From Sphingomonas astaxanthinifaciens DSM 22298 (lineage in GTDB: Bacteria > Pseudomonadota > Alphaproteobacteria > Sphingomonadales > Sphingomonadaceae), in assembly GCF_000711715.1 (NCBI RefSeq), contig NZ_JONN01000001.1:1488001-1552000 (forward strand): 64,000 nucleotides of DNA, written 5' to 3'. A model generated the notes under the pieces. It was given only the letters and a program-made list of their open reading frames with translations, was not told the origin of the DNA and made no database searches. Position numbers and translations under genes: made by a program. Positions 7,730-17,058 of this stretch are shown here, piece by piece (position 1 is the first letter of the stretch; each line of letters opens with the position of its first letter).

Positions 7730-9994
7730 ATGCGCCGTACCTTCCTGCTTTCCGCCGCTTCTCTCCTCGCGCTCACCGCTGCGCCCGCCTTTGCGCAGGC
7801 GACCGGCGACGCCGACCAGCCGGCCGCCGACGCGACCGACAGCATCGAGGAAATCACCGTCACGGCCCAGCGCCGCGAGGAAAGCCTCCAGGACGTGCCC
7901 GTCAGCGTCGGCATCGTCGACGACAACACGCTGGCCGCGATCAATTCGGGCGGCGCCGACGTCCGCTCGCTCGCCGGCCGCGTGCCCAGCCTCAACATCG
8001 AGAGCAGCTTCGGCCGGACCTTCCCGCGCTTCTACATTCGCGGGCTCGGCAACACCGACTTCGACCTCAATGCCAGCCAGCCGGTCAGCCTGCTCTATGA
8101 CGACGTCGTCCTCGAGAACCCGATCCTCAAGGGCTTTCCGGTGTTCGACCTCGACCGGGTCGAAGTGCTGCGCGGGCCGCAGGGCACGCTGTTTGGGCGC
8201 AACACCCCGGCCGGCATCGTCAAGTTCGACACGGTGAAGCCCGGCCGCGGCAAGAGCTTCGCCAAGGTCAGCTGGGGCAGCTACAATACGGTCAATGCCG
8301 AAGGCGCGGTCGAGGTGCCGATGGGCGAAGGCTCGGCCTTCCGTCTCTCGGGGCTCGTACAGCACCGCGACGACTGGGTCGACAACGTCGCAACGACCAA
8401 GAAGAACGACCTCGAAGGCTATGACGACCTCGCCGTCCGCGCTCAGTTCAAATGGGCCGCGAGCGACGTCTTCAACATCCGCCTGTCGGGCCAGGCGCGC
8501 GACTACAAGGGCAGCGCCCGGCTGTTCCGCGCCAACCTCTTCAACACCGGCAGCAACAAGCTCCAAGGCCTGACCTCGGGCGCCGACTTCGAGCGCGACA
8601 AGGTCTATAATGACGGCCTCAATTTCCAGCGGCTGCGCGCCTACAACGGCGCGATCAACCTCGACTACGACCTTGGCCCGGTGACGCTCTACTCCATCAC
8701 GTCCTACTGGAACGGCAATCTCAAGAGCCGCGGCGACATCGACGGGGGCTTCGGCAACCAGTTCGCGCCGGTCATGGGCCCGGGCTTCATCCCCTTCTCG
8801 GCGCAGAGCCGCGACGATGTGCCGAGCCTCGACCAGTTCACGCAGGAACTGCGCTTCGCCTCCAACGCCAAGGGCCCCGGCCTCGGCTATCAGGGCGGCG
8901 TCTTCATCTTCAACGAGAAGCTCGATATCCGCAGCGAGGACTACAGCAACCCGACCGATCGCAATGCGGCGGCGGTCGCGCTCCAGCGTCAGGTCAGCGA
9001 CGCCTTCGGCCTGTTCGGCTCCTTGAGCTACAATTTCGGCAATGGCCTGACCCTTCAGGGCGGCGCGCGCTGGAACCACGACAAGCGCGACTTCAAGGCG
9101 AGCCGGCCCTACGACGTCCGTCCGGGCTTCCTCGGCTTCGGCGGGCCGGTCCCCGAGCTTACCAAGAAGGTCAAGGATTCGGTCCTGACCTGGGACGCGA
9201 GCGCGGTCTACGAGGTCTCGCGCGCCGCAAATGTCTATGCCCGCGTCGCCCGCGGCTATCGCGCGCCCTCGATCCAGGGCCGCCTCCTGTTCGGGCGTGA
9301 CCTGTCGGTCGCGGACAGCGAGAAGACCATGTCCTACGAGGCGGGCGTCAAGACGACCCTGCTCGATCGCCGCCTGCGCCTCAACGTCGGCGTCTATGCG
9401 TTCGACACCAAGGACCTGCAGCTGACCGCGGTCGGCGGCGCGTCCAACTTCACCACCTTGCTCAACGCCGACAAGGCGCGCGGCCGGGGCGTCGAGGTCG
9501 AGCTCGAGGCGCGTCCGGTCACCGGCCTCAGCCTCACCGGCGGGCTCAGCTACAACCATACCAAGATCGACGATGCCGGCCTGTTCGTCGCCGGCTGCGC
9601 CGCGCCCTGCACCGTGCTCGATCCGCAGCGTCCGGGCAGCCCCGGCATCTATTCGATCGACGGCAATGCGCTGCCGCAGGCGCCCAAGTGGACGCTGAAC
9701 TGGACCGCAGGCTACGAATTCCCCGTCGGCGACGGCGCGGTCTATGCCTTCACCGACTGGTATTACCGGTCGAAGATCCAGTTCTTCCTCTACAAGTCGG
9801 TCGAGTTCAGCGACGACAAGCTGCTCGAGGGCGGTCTCCGCCTTGGCTGGCGCAACGCCCGCTACGACATTGCGGCGTTCGCGCGGAACATCACCAACGA
9901 CAAGAGCGCGGTCGGCGGGATCGACTTCAACAATCTGACCGGTTTCGTCAACGAGCCGCGCATCTTCGGCGTCGAAGGCGGGATTAAGTTCTGA
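7730..9994 (+). CDS. TonB-dependent outer-membrane receptor
   Basis: A 754-aa receptor. A Sec signal peptide (MRRTFLLSAASLLALTAAPAFA) is followed by a TonB-box-like EEITVTAQRREESLQDVPVS, a plug domain with VEVLRGPQGTLFGRNTPAG at about residues 145-165, and a 22-strand-type beta barrel ending in aromatic GVEGGIKF. Such receptors import iron chelates, cobalamin, saccharides or aromatic compounds using proton-motive force through TonB. The EEITVTAQRREE plug motif is the common sphingomonad form; the substrate cannot be inferred and no transporter or regulator is adjacent. The ATG at 7730 places the signal peptide at the start; longer in-frame starts only add unrelated sequence. It converges on ligD with a 4-nt gap. 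Confidence 0.93.
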   Translation: MRRTFLLSAASLLALTAAPAFAQATGDADQPAADATDSIEEITVTAQRREESLQDVPVSVGIVDDNTLAAINSGGADVRSLAGRVPSLNIESSFGRTFPRFYIRGLGNTDFDLNASQPVSLLYDDVVLENPILKGFPVFDLDRVEVLRGPQGTLFGRNTPAGIVKFDTVKPGRGKSFAKVSWGSYNTVNAEGAVEVPMGEGSAFRLSGLVQHRDDWVDNVATTKKNDLEGYDDLAVRAQFKWAASDVFNIRLSGQARDYKGSARLFRANLFNTGSNKLQGLTSGADFERDKVYNDGLNFQRLRAYNGAINLDYDLGPVTLYSITSYWNGNLKSRGDIDGGFGNQFAPVMGPGFIPFSAQSRDDVPSLDQFTQELRFASNAKGPGLGYQGGVFIFNEKLDIRSEDYSNPTDRNAAAVALQRQVSDAFGLFGSLSYNFGNGLTLQGGARWNHDKRDFKASRPYDVRPGFLGFGGPVPELTKKVKDSVLTWDASAVYEVSRAANVYARVARGYRAPSIQGRLLFGRDLSVADSEKTMSYEAGVKTTLLDRRLRLNVGVYAFDTKDLQLTAVGGASNFTTLLNADKARGRGVEVELEARPVTGLSLTGGLSYNHTKIDDAGLFVAGCAAPCTVLDPQRPGSPGIYSIDGNALPQAPKWTLNWTAGYEFPVGDGAVYAFTDWYYRSKIQFFLYKSVEFSDDKLLEGGLRLGWRNARYDIAAFARNITNDKSAVGGIDFNNLTGFVNEPRIFGVEGGIKF

Positions 9995-9998
9995 GCCG

Positions 9999-12524
9999 TC
10001 AGAGGTCCGGCAGCGCCTGCCGCGCCTCGCCCCAGCCCTTGAGGGCCTTGCCTGAAGCGCGTTCGAGCAAGGCCCGGGCATCGCGGATCGAATAGATGTT
10101 GGCACCGGTGATGGCGGGCAATTCGTCCCACGCCACCGGCACCGCGACCGGCGCGCCTTCGCGCGCGCGGGCCGAATAAGGCAGCACCGCGGTCGCGCCG
10201 CGCTGGTTGCGCAGCCAGTCGAGGAAGATCCGGTCCTTGCGCTGATTCTTGCGGATGTTGGCGGTGAAGGTGTCGGGCTCGGCCTCGGCGATGGCGCGGC
10301 TGAACCGCTCGGCGAAGCTCTTGACCGTCGGCCAGTCACGGCTCTGGTCGAGCGGCGCGATGACGTGGATGCCCTTTCCTCCCGACAGCAACGGGAAGGT
10401 CTCGAGCCCTAGGTCTGCCAGCAACTCCTTCAGTCGTACCGCCGCGGCCTTCACCTTGTCGAAGCCGAGGCCCTCGTCGGGATCGAGGTCGAATACCAGC
10501 CGGTCGGGCTTCTCCAGCGCGTCTATCCGGCTGCCCCAGCTGTGGAATTCGATCGTGTTCATCTGCACGCATTCCAGCGCACCAATGGCTTCATCCACAT
10601 AGAGATAATCTTCGGTCGATCCGTCGCTTTCCTTGACCGGCACGTGCCGGACATGCGCGCCCATGCTGCCGCTGTCGTGCTTCTGGAAGAAGCAGTTCTT
10701 GGCCCTGCCCGAGGGGCAGCGAATGAGGGTCATCGGCCGGTCGCGAAGATCGACCATGAGCAGGTCGGCGACCGCGGCATAATAATCGGCGAGGTCGGCC
10801 TTGGTGAGCCCGTCCTCGGGAAAGACGACCCGGTCGGGCGAGGTCAGGCGCAGGCCGAGATCGGCATGGGTCCGCAGCGTACCCGCCTTCTTCGCCGCTA
10901 CCTTCTTTGTCGCGGCCTTGGTTGCCGACGGCACCGGGGCTTCGAGGACCACGTCCTTGGCGCCCTTGTCCTCGCGCAGGCCGAGGAAGCTCGGATGGCG
11001 CAGCACGCCGTCGCCCGTGAATTCGGTATAGGCGATCTCGGCCACCAGCGTTGGACGAACCCAGGTCGAACCGCGGCGCGCGGTCTTCGGCACCTCCAGC
11101 GGCGGCGCGTCGATCGCGAGCGGCTTCATCCGCTCGATGAGGCTTTCGATCGTCGCGGCGTCGAACCCGGTGCCGACCTTGCCGACATAGCGCAGGCCGC
11201 CCTTCTCGTTGACCGCGAGATGAAGCGAGCGGAAGCCGCGGCGCTTGTCGCTCGCCTGCCAGCCGACGATCACGAACTCCTGCCGGGCAGTGCACTTGAT
11301 CTTGAGCCAGTCGCGGGTGCGCTTGCCCGCGTAGGTCGCGTCGGCGCGCTTCGAGATGATGCCCTCACCGCCGTCCTTGCAGACCGCCTCGAACAGCTTC
11401 TCGCCTTTGCCCGTCACATGATCGCCGTAGATGATCGGTAGCCGAGCAGGGGTCAGCAACGCCGCCAGCCGCTCCTTGCGTTCAAGGAGGGGCAACCCGC
11501 GAATGTCCTCGCCGCGGTCGATCAGCAGGTCGAAGGCGTAATAAGCGATGGTCGGGCCGGCCTTGCCATGGCCACGCTTCACCGTCGCCTGCATCAGCTG
11601 GAAGCTTGGCTTGCCCTTGGCGTCGAGCGCCACCGCCTCCCCGTCGAGCAGGCACCCGGCCGGAAGCGCGGCGGCGGCCTCGACCAGCGGCGCGAACTGC
11701 TCGCTCCAGTCCTTGCCGTTGCGGGTGAAGGCCAGCGCCCCGCCCCCGCCGACGCTGAGGAGAAGCCGATAGCCGTCATATTTGAGCTCGTGGATCCAGC
11801 CGCTGCCGGTCGGCGCATGGTCGGCGAGCGTGGCGAGTTGCGGCGGTTCGAAACCCGGCGGCGGCGTGACCTTGCGCTTCGTCCGCCCGCCCTTCTTGCC
11901 GCTTTTGTTCGATTCCCACACGTCGGCACCGGCGGCGATCTCGGCCATGCTGCGGTCGCTGGCGACACTGGTCAGGCCCTTCTCGACCAGCGCCTCGCCG
12001 GCATCGGGCCGGGCGAAGTCGTCGGTGACCTTCTTCAGCATCCACGCCTCGCCCTTCTCACCCGGCTTGGGCTTCATCCGGAACATCACCCACTCCCCCT
12101 TCATCCGCTCGCCTTCGAGCGTGAAGTGGAGATGGCCTTCCTCAAGCGTCTTCCTCGGATCCTTGTCGGGATGCGGGATCCAGCGGCCGCGGTCCCACAG
12201 CATGACCGTGCCCCCGCCATATTCGCCTTGCGGGATGATCCCCTCGAAGCTGCCATAATCGAGCGGATGGTCCTCGGTCCGCATCGCGAGGCGATTTGTC
12301 CTGGGATCGAGCGAGGGACCGCGCGGGACGGCCCAGCTTTTCAGCACGCCATCGAGTTCGAGCCGGAAATCCCAGTGGAGCCGGCTGGCGTCGTGCTTCT
12401 GGACGACGAAGCTGTCGCCCCTGCCCTTGCGCTTCCTCCCCTTGGGCTCCTTCGTCTTCGCGAAGTCGCGCTTGGCATTGTAGGTCTCGATGTCGAGACC
12501 GTTGGGGCGGGGTTTTCGCGCCAT
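9999..12524 (-). CDS. ligD: multifunctional DNA ligase D (PE-LIG-POL order)
   Basis: An 841-aa non-homologous end-joining enzyme. Residues about 35-165 are the 3'-phosphoesterase domain (HDASRLHWDFRLELDG, GSFEGIIPQGEYGGGTV). Residues about 225-530 are the ATP-dependent ligase with the nucleotidyl-accepting Lys248 in HELKYDGYR, and residues about 550-841 the archaeo-eukaryotic primase-like polymerase with the acidic DLDPDEG motif. This PE-LIG-POL order is that of Pseudomonas-type LigD. It starts 6 nt after the ku stop, so the two form one operon. It repairs double-strand breaks with Ku when no template is available. No frameshift seen. Confidence 0.95.
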   Translation of the reverse strand: MARKPRPNGLDIETYNAKRDFAKTKEPKGRKRKGRGDSFVVQKHDASRLHWDFRLELDGVLKSWAVPRGPSLDPRTNRLAMRTEDHPLDYGSFEGIIPQGEYGGGTVMLWDRGRWIPHPDKDPRKTLEEGHLHFTLEGERMKGEWVMFRMKPKPGEKGEAWMLKKVTDDFARPDAGEALVEKGLTSVASDRSMAEIAAGADVWESNKSGKKGGRTKRKVTPPPGFEPPQLATLADHAPTGSGWIHELKYDGYRLLLSVGGGGALAFTRNGKDWSEQFAPLVEAAAALPAGCLLDGEAVALDAKGKPSFQLMQATVKRGHGKAGPTIAYYAFDLLIDRGEDIRGLPLLERKERLAALLTPARLPIIYGDHVTGKGEKLFEAVCKDGGEGIISKRADATYAGKRTRDWLKIKCTARQEFVIVGWQASDKRRGFRSLHLAVNEKGGLRYVGKVGTGFDAATIESLIERMKPLAIDAPPLEVPKTARRGSTWVRPTLVAEIAYTEFTGDGVLRHPSFLGLREDKGAKDVVLEAPVPSATKAATKKVAAKKAGTLRTHADLGLRLTSPDRVVFPEDGLTKADLADYYAAVADLLMVDLRDRPMTLIRCPSGRAKNCFFQKHDSGSMGAHVRHVPVKESDGSTEDYLYVDEAIGALECVQMNTIEFHSWGSRIDALEKPDRLVFDLDPDEGLGFDKVKAAAVRLKELLADLGLETFPLLSGGKGIHVIAPLDQSRDWPTVKSFAERFSRAIAEAEPDTFTANIRKNQRKDRIFLDWLRNQRGATAVLPYSARAREGAPVAVPVAWDELPAITGANIYSIRDARALLERASGKALKGWGEARQALPDL

Positions 12525-12530
12525 CGGCCG

Positions 12531-13409
12531 CTACTTTTTCCCGCCGGCCGCCTTCTTGGCCGGCGCCGCCTTCTTGCCTGCCCCGGGCTTCCTCGCAGCC
12601 GGTTTTGCTGACGTATCGCCGCCATCGCCGAGGCTCTTCTTCAAAGCCGCCATCAGGTCGATGACATTGCTCTTGGGCGCCTTGCCGGTGTCGGGGTCCT
12701 GGATGACGAGGCCCCCACCCTTCTTCTTGCGCTTCTGCTCGATCAGGCCCTTCACCGCATCGACATAGCGATTGTGGAATTCGCCCGCGTCGAACTTGCC
12801 GCTCTTCTTGTCGATCAGCGTGGTGGCGAGTTCGAGGAGGTCGGCGTCGGGCTCGGCATCCTCGATGTCACGGAAATAGCTCGACGCCTTGTTGAGCTCG
12901 TCAGCGTAGCGCAGCGTCTCCATCAGCATGCCGCGGCCGCAGGGCTTGATCGCGACCACATATTCCTGCCCGCGCATCGCAAGCTGGCCGACCCCGACCT
13001 TGCGCGCCCGGCGAAGCGCCTCGCGCAGCACGATGAAGGCTTCCTCGGCGAGGTCGTCGGCGGGGACCACGAAATAGGGCTTGTCGAAGTAGAGCGCGTC
13101 GATGTCGTCGGCGTCGACGAACTGGGCGAGTTCGAGCGTCTTGCGGCTCTCGAGCTTGACGCTTTCGATCTCCTCGGGCTCGAGCAGGACATATTCGCCC
13201 TTGGTCACCTCGAAGCCCTTGACGATGTCGTCAGTGCTGACCGGGCCGATGCCCGGCACCACCTTCTCATATTTGATGCGCTTGCCGCTCGGCTCGTGAA
13301 TCTGGTGGAAGCTGATCGCCGCCCCCGACTTGGAGGCGGGATAGATTTCGACCGGGATCGAGACGAGGGCGAGGCGAATCTGTCCGCGCCAGCTGGGACG
13401 GGCGGCCAT
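12531..13409 (-). CDS. ku: Ku homodimer, DNA end-binding protein
   Basis: A 292-aa bacterial Ku. The core (RPSWRGQIRLALVSIPVEIY, ISFHQIHEPSGKRI, VVPGIGPVSTDDIVKGFE, ELAQFVDADDIDALYFDKPY, AIKPCGRGMLMETLRY) forms the ring that threads onto DNA ends. The C-terminus (about residues 225-292) carries KRKKKGGG and a Lys/Ala-rich tail typical of extended bacterial Ku tails that aid DNA binding. The ATG at 13409 sits after GGAGC; a longer in-frame start gives an extra 57 unrelated residues. It recruits LigD, encoded immediately downstream. Confidence 0.95.
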   Translation of the reverse strand: MAARPSWRGQIRLALVSIPVEIYPASKSGAAISFHQIHEPSGKRIKYEKVVPGIGPVSTDDIVKGFEVTKGEYVLLEPEEIESVKLESRKTLELAQFVDADDIDALYFDKPYFVVPADDLAEEAFIVLREALRRARKVGVGQLAMRGQEYVVAIKPCGRGMLMETLRYADELNKASSYFRDIEDAEPDADLLELATTLIDKKSGKFDAGEFHNRYVDAVKGLIEQKRKKKGGGLVIQDPDTGKAPKSNVIDLMAALKKSLGDGGDTSAKPAARKPGAGKKAAPAKKAAGGKK

Positions 13410-13484
13410 TGCGGGGGCTCCTGCAAAATCGTTTCGCGTCTGAATCGCTTGGGGACGCCGCCCGGTTCCTTTATTCTGCCGCCC

Positions 13485-13811
13485 ATGAACCCAGCCATCA
13501 CCGCGGCGCTCGCCGCCGCCAACAAGCAGCAGGCGAGCAGCGCCGAACTGCTCGCCCAGATGAAGAAGGCGGGCGCTCATTCGAAGGCGACGGCGATCGC
13601 CCCTGACCTTTCCGCCAAGGGTGCCGACAAGGTCCTGAGGAAACTGGTCGAAGACGGCTACTTACGTGCCGCCGGAGACGGACGCTATTTCGCCGACAGG
13701 GAGCGGGTCGCCGAGAATGCGGCGACCGCGCGCAACGTCGCGCTGGTGATGCTCGCCTTCCTGCTCAGCGCGGGCGCGAGCCTCGTCGCCCTGCTGGTCC
13801 GCGCGGGCTAG
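13485..13811 (+). CDS. hypothetical 108-aa protein with wing-like helix and C-terminal membrane span
   Basis: Residues 1-75 look like a small helix-turn-helix fold (SSAELLAQMKKAG, SKGADKVLRKLVEDGYLRAA-like, here KGADKVLRKLVEDGYL, then GDGRYFAD), and residues about 85-106 are a hydrophobic span (VALVMLAFLLSAGASLVALLV). The gene is divergent from ku with a 75-nt gap and converges on phoB, the two stop codons sharing CTAG. No family recognised. The HTH-like appearance plus a membrane tail parallels the LuxR-type gene at 2875, but this is only a visual impression. Confidence 0.6.
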   Translation: MNPAITAALAAANKQQASSAELLAQMKKAGAHSKATAIAPDLSAKGADKVLRKLVEDGYLRAAGDGRYFADRERVAENAATARNVALVMLAFLLSAGASLVALLVRAG

Positions 13812-14503
13812 TTCGCCACCCCGTCGGCGTCGAGCGCGTAGCCGGCGCTGCGGACCGTGCGGATAAGATCGGGCTCACCCAGTGCGAGGCGCAGCCGACG
13901 GATGTGGACGTCGACCGTGCGCAGCTCGATCTCCTCGCTGTGCGGCCACACGGTCTCGAGCAACTGCTGGCGCGAGAAGACCCGGCCGGGATGCTCGAGG
14001 AAATGGCGCAGCAGGCGATATTCGGTCGGCCCGAGGCTGAGCGTCTTGCCGTCGCGCTTCACCCGGTGCGCGGCGATGTCCATCTCGAGCCCGGCATAGT
14101 CGAGCGTCTGCGCGGCGAGCGCGGGACGGACGCGGCGGAGCACCGCGGCGGCGCGGGCGACCAGTTCCTTCGGACTGAAGGGCTTGGTAATGTAATCGTC
14201 GGCGCCGGTCTCGAGCCCGCGGATCCGGTCGTCTTCCTCGCCGCGCGCGGTCAGCATCAGGATCGGGAGGTTGGATGTCGCCGGGCGGCGGCGCAGGCGG
14301 CGGCAGACCTCGATCCCGCTGATCCCCTCGATCATCCAGTCGAGGACCATGAGGTCGGGACGGACCTCCTCGGCGAGCAGCAAGGCTTCCTCGCCGTCGC
14401 CGGTGCGGGTGACCGCATAGCCCTCGCGCTCGAAGTGGAAGGTGATTAGCTCGGCGAGCGAGCGGTCATCCTCCACCAGCAGCAGGCGACCCTGGCTGGC
14501 CAT
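13808..14503 (-). CDS. phoB: phosphate regulon response regulator PhoB
   Basis: A 231-aa OmpR/PhoB-type regulator. The receiver (residues 5-120) has VEDD, the phosphoacceptor Asp55 in VLDWMIEG, TARGEEDDRIRGLETGADDY and KPFSPKEL. The C-terminal winged helix has SLGPTEYRLLRHFLEHPGRV, SRQQLLETVW, RTVDVHIRRLRLAL and IRTVRSAGYAL. Phosphorylated by PhoR at low phosphate, it binds Pho boxes such as that at 19556-19584. It is the last gene of the pst operon, its ATG overlapping the phoU stop as TGATG. Confidence 0.96.
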   Translation of the reverse strand: MASQGRLLLVEDDRSLAELITFHFEREGYAVTRTGDGEEALLLAEEVRPDLMVLDWMIEGISGIEVCRRLRRRPATSNLPILMLTARGEEDDRIRGLETGADDYITKPFSPKELVARAAAVLRRVRPALAAQTLDYAGLEMDIAAHRVKRDGKTLSLGPTEYRLLRHFLEHPGRVFSRQQLLETVWPHSEEIELRTVDVHIRRLRLALGEPDLIRTVRSAGYALDADGVAN

Positions 14504-15198
14504 CAGAAGGCGATCCCTTCGGGGCCCTTCACGCGGTCGGCCATGTGCTGGCCGGTCGCCGCATAATAGACCATCTCGGCGATGTTGGTGGCGTGGTCGC
14601 CGACCCGCTCGAGGTTCTTGGCGACGAACAGCAAGTGCGCCGCCTGACCGATATTGTGCGGATTCTCCATCATGTGGGTGAGGAGCGTGCGGAAGACGCT
14701 GTCGTAGAAATCGTCCACCGCCTTGTCGCGCTCGGTCACCCGGACCGCGGCCTCGGCGTCGCGCTGGACGAAGGCGTTGAGGACGTCATGGACCATGCCG
14801 ACCGCGATCCGCGCCATCTCGGGGAGCAACGACAGGGGCTCGATCTTGCCCGCATCCTCGAGCACCGCGACGCGCTTGGCGATGTTCTTGGCATAATCGC
14901 CGATCCGCTCGACCACGCCCGAGATCTTGAGCGCGGCGACCACGTCGCGCAGGTCGCCCGCCATCGGCGCGCGCAGCGCGATCAGCTGGATCACCCGCAT
15001 CTCGGTCTCGACCTCGAGCGCGTCGATCTTCTTGTCTTCCTCGATCACCCGGAGCGCGCCGTCGGCGTCGCGTTCCGAGAGGCAGCGCATCGCCTCGATG
15101 ATCGCATGCTCGGCCCGGCCGCCCATCTCGGTGATGAGCGCGCGCAGCCGATCGAGATCCTCGTCGAACGCCTTGAGCGTATGTCCTTGGCTTGCCAC
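14503..15198 (-). CDS. phoU: phosphate signalling protein PhoU
   Basis: A 231-aa all-helical protein with two PhoU repeats (HTLKAFDEDLDRLRALITEM, ALKISGVVERIGDYAKNIAK, then NLERVGDHATNIAEMVYYAA). The E/D-x-x-x-D-x-x-x-N metal-site motif ERIGDYAKNIAKR occurs in each repeat. It links the Pst transporter to PhoR and keeps the kinase off when phosphate is plentiful. The start is GTG 15198, preceded by GAGGGGGACGG; no ATG is in a sensible place. The frame continues upstream to 15570 only as antisense-like sequence over pstB. Confidence 0.93.
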   Translation of the reverse strand: MASQGHTLKAFDEDLDRLRALITEMGGRAEHAIIEAMRCLSERDADGALRVIEEDKKIDALEVETEMRVIQLIALRAPMAGDLRDVVAALKISGVVERIGDYAKNIAKRVAVLEDAGKIEPLSLLPEMARIAVGMVHDVLNAFVQRDAEAAVRVTERDKAVDDFYDSVFRTLLTHMMENPHNIGQAAHLLFVAKNLERVGDHATNIAEMVYYAATGQHMADRVKGPEGIAF

Positions 15199-15212
15199 GT
15201 TTGCCGTCCCCC

Positions 15213-16151
<939 letters not shown>

Positions 16152-16164
16152 GGGATCGCGGGCC

Positions 16165-17058
16165 TTACCAGCGGCGCTCGAAGCGGTTGCGAAGATAGAT
16201 GGCGAGGCCGTTCATCAGCAGCATGAACAGCATGAGGACGATGATCGCCGCGCTGGTCTTCTCGACGAAGGCGCGGTCGACTTCGTCCGACCAGAGGAAG
16301 ATCTGGACGGGAAGCACTGTCGCAGGGTCGGTGAAGCCCTGCGGCGGCGTGGCGATGAAGGCGCGCATCCCGATCATCAGGAGGGGCGCGGTTTCGCCCA
16401 GCGCGCGGGCCATGCCGATGATCGTGCCGGTGAGGATGCCCGGCAGGGCGAGCGGCAGCACATGGTGGAAGACGACCTGCATCTTCGACGCGCCGACGCC
16501 CAGCGCCGCGTCGCGGATCGAGGGCGGCACCGCCTTGATCGCATTGCGCCCGGCGATGACGATCACCGGCATGGTCATCAGCGCGAGTGTCAGCCCGCCG
16601 ACCAGCGCCGCCGAGCGCGGCAGGTGCATGAAGTTGAGGAACACCGCGAGGCCCAGCAGGCCGAAGATGATCGACGGCACCGCGGCGAGGTTGTTGATGC
16701 TGACCTCGACGAAATCGTTGAAGCGGTTCCGCTTGGCGAATTCCTCGAGATAGACCGCGGTCAGCACGCCGACCGGAAAGGCCAGCCCCATGGTCACCAC
16801 GATGGTCAGGAACGAGCCCTTGAGCGCGCCCCAGACACCGACGGCGGTGGGGTCGGTCGCGTCGCTCGCAGTGAGGAAATTGGCACTGAACCCGCCCACG
16901 CCGCGCACCGTCATGGTGACCAGCAGGAAGACGAGGAAGGCGAGGCTGATCAGGACCGCGGCGAGCCCGAGCGCCTTGAACCGGCGCTCGGCGGCGTAGC
17001 GACGCGCCACCCGCTTGTTCATGGTCTCGCTCGACCAGCGCGAGGCGGCCTTATTCAT
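16165..17058 (-). CDS. pstA: phosphate ABC transporter permease PstA
   Basis: A 297-aa inner-membrane permease with about six spans ([40 protein letters not shown] and others). The conserved cytoplasmic loop [20 protein letters not shown] is the EAA-type contact site for PstB. It pairs with PstC to form the channel. The ATG at 17058 overlaps the end of pstC by 8 nt, which supports translational coupling. Full length, no anomalies. Confidence 0.94.
   Translation of the reverse strand: MNKAASRWSSETMNKRVARRYAAERRFKALGLAAVLISLAFLVFLLVTMTVRGVGGFSANFLTASDATDPTAVGVWGALKGSFLTIVVTMGLAFPVGVLTAVYLEEFAKRNRFNDFVEVSINNLAAVPSIIFGLLGLAVFLNFMHLPRSAALVGGLTLALMTMPVIVIAGRNAIKAVPPSIRDAALGVGASKMQVVFHHVLPLALPGILTGTIIGMARALGETAPLLMIGMRAFIATPPQGFTDPATVLPVQIFLWSDEVDRAFVEKTSAAIIVLMLFMLLMNGLAIYLRNRFERRW

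Noticed and set aside
6197..10339. Very long open frame on the minus strand across gshA, the TonB receptor and part of ligD
   Set aside because: Its translation is Arg/Ala/Gly/Asp-rich with no family signal, and it is antisense to strongly supported genes; long antisense frames are expected at this GC content.
12774..13484. Plus-strand open frame in front of the 108-aa gene
   Set aside because: It is antisense to ku; the natural start of the small gene is ATG 13485.
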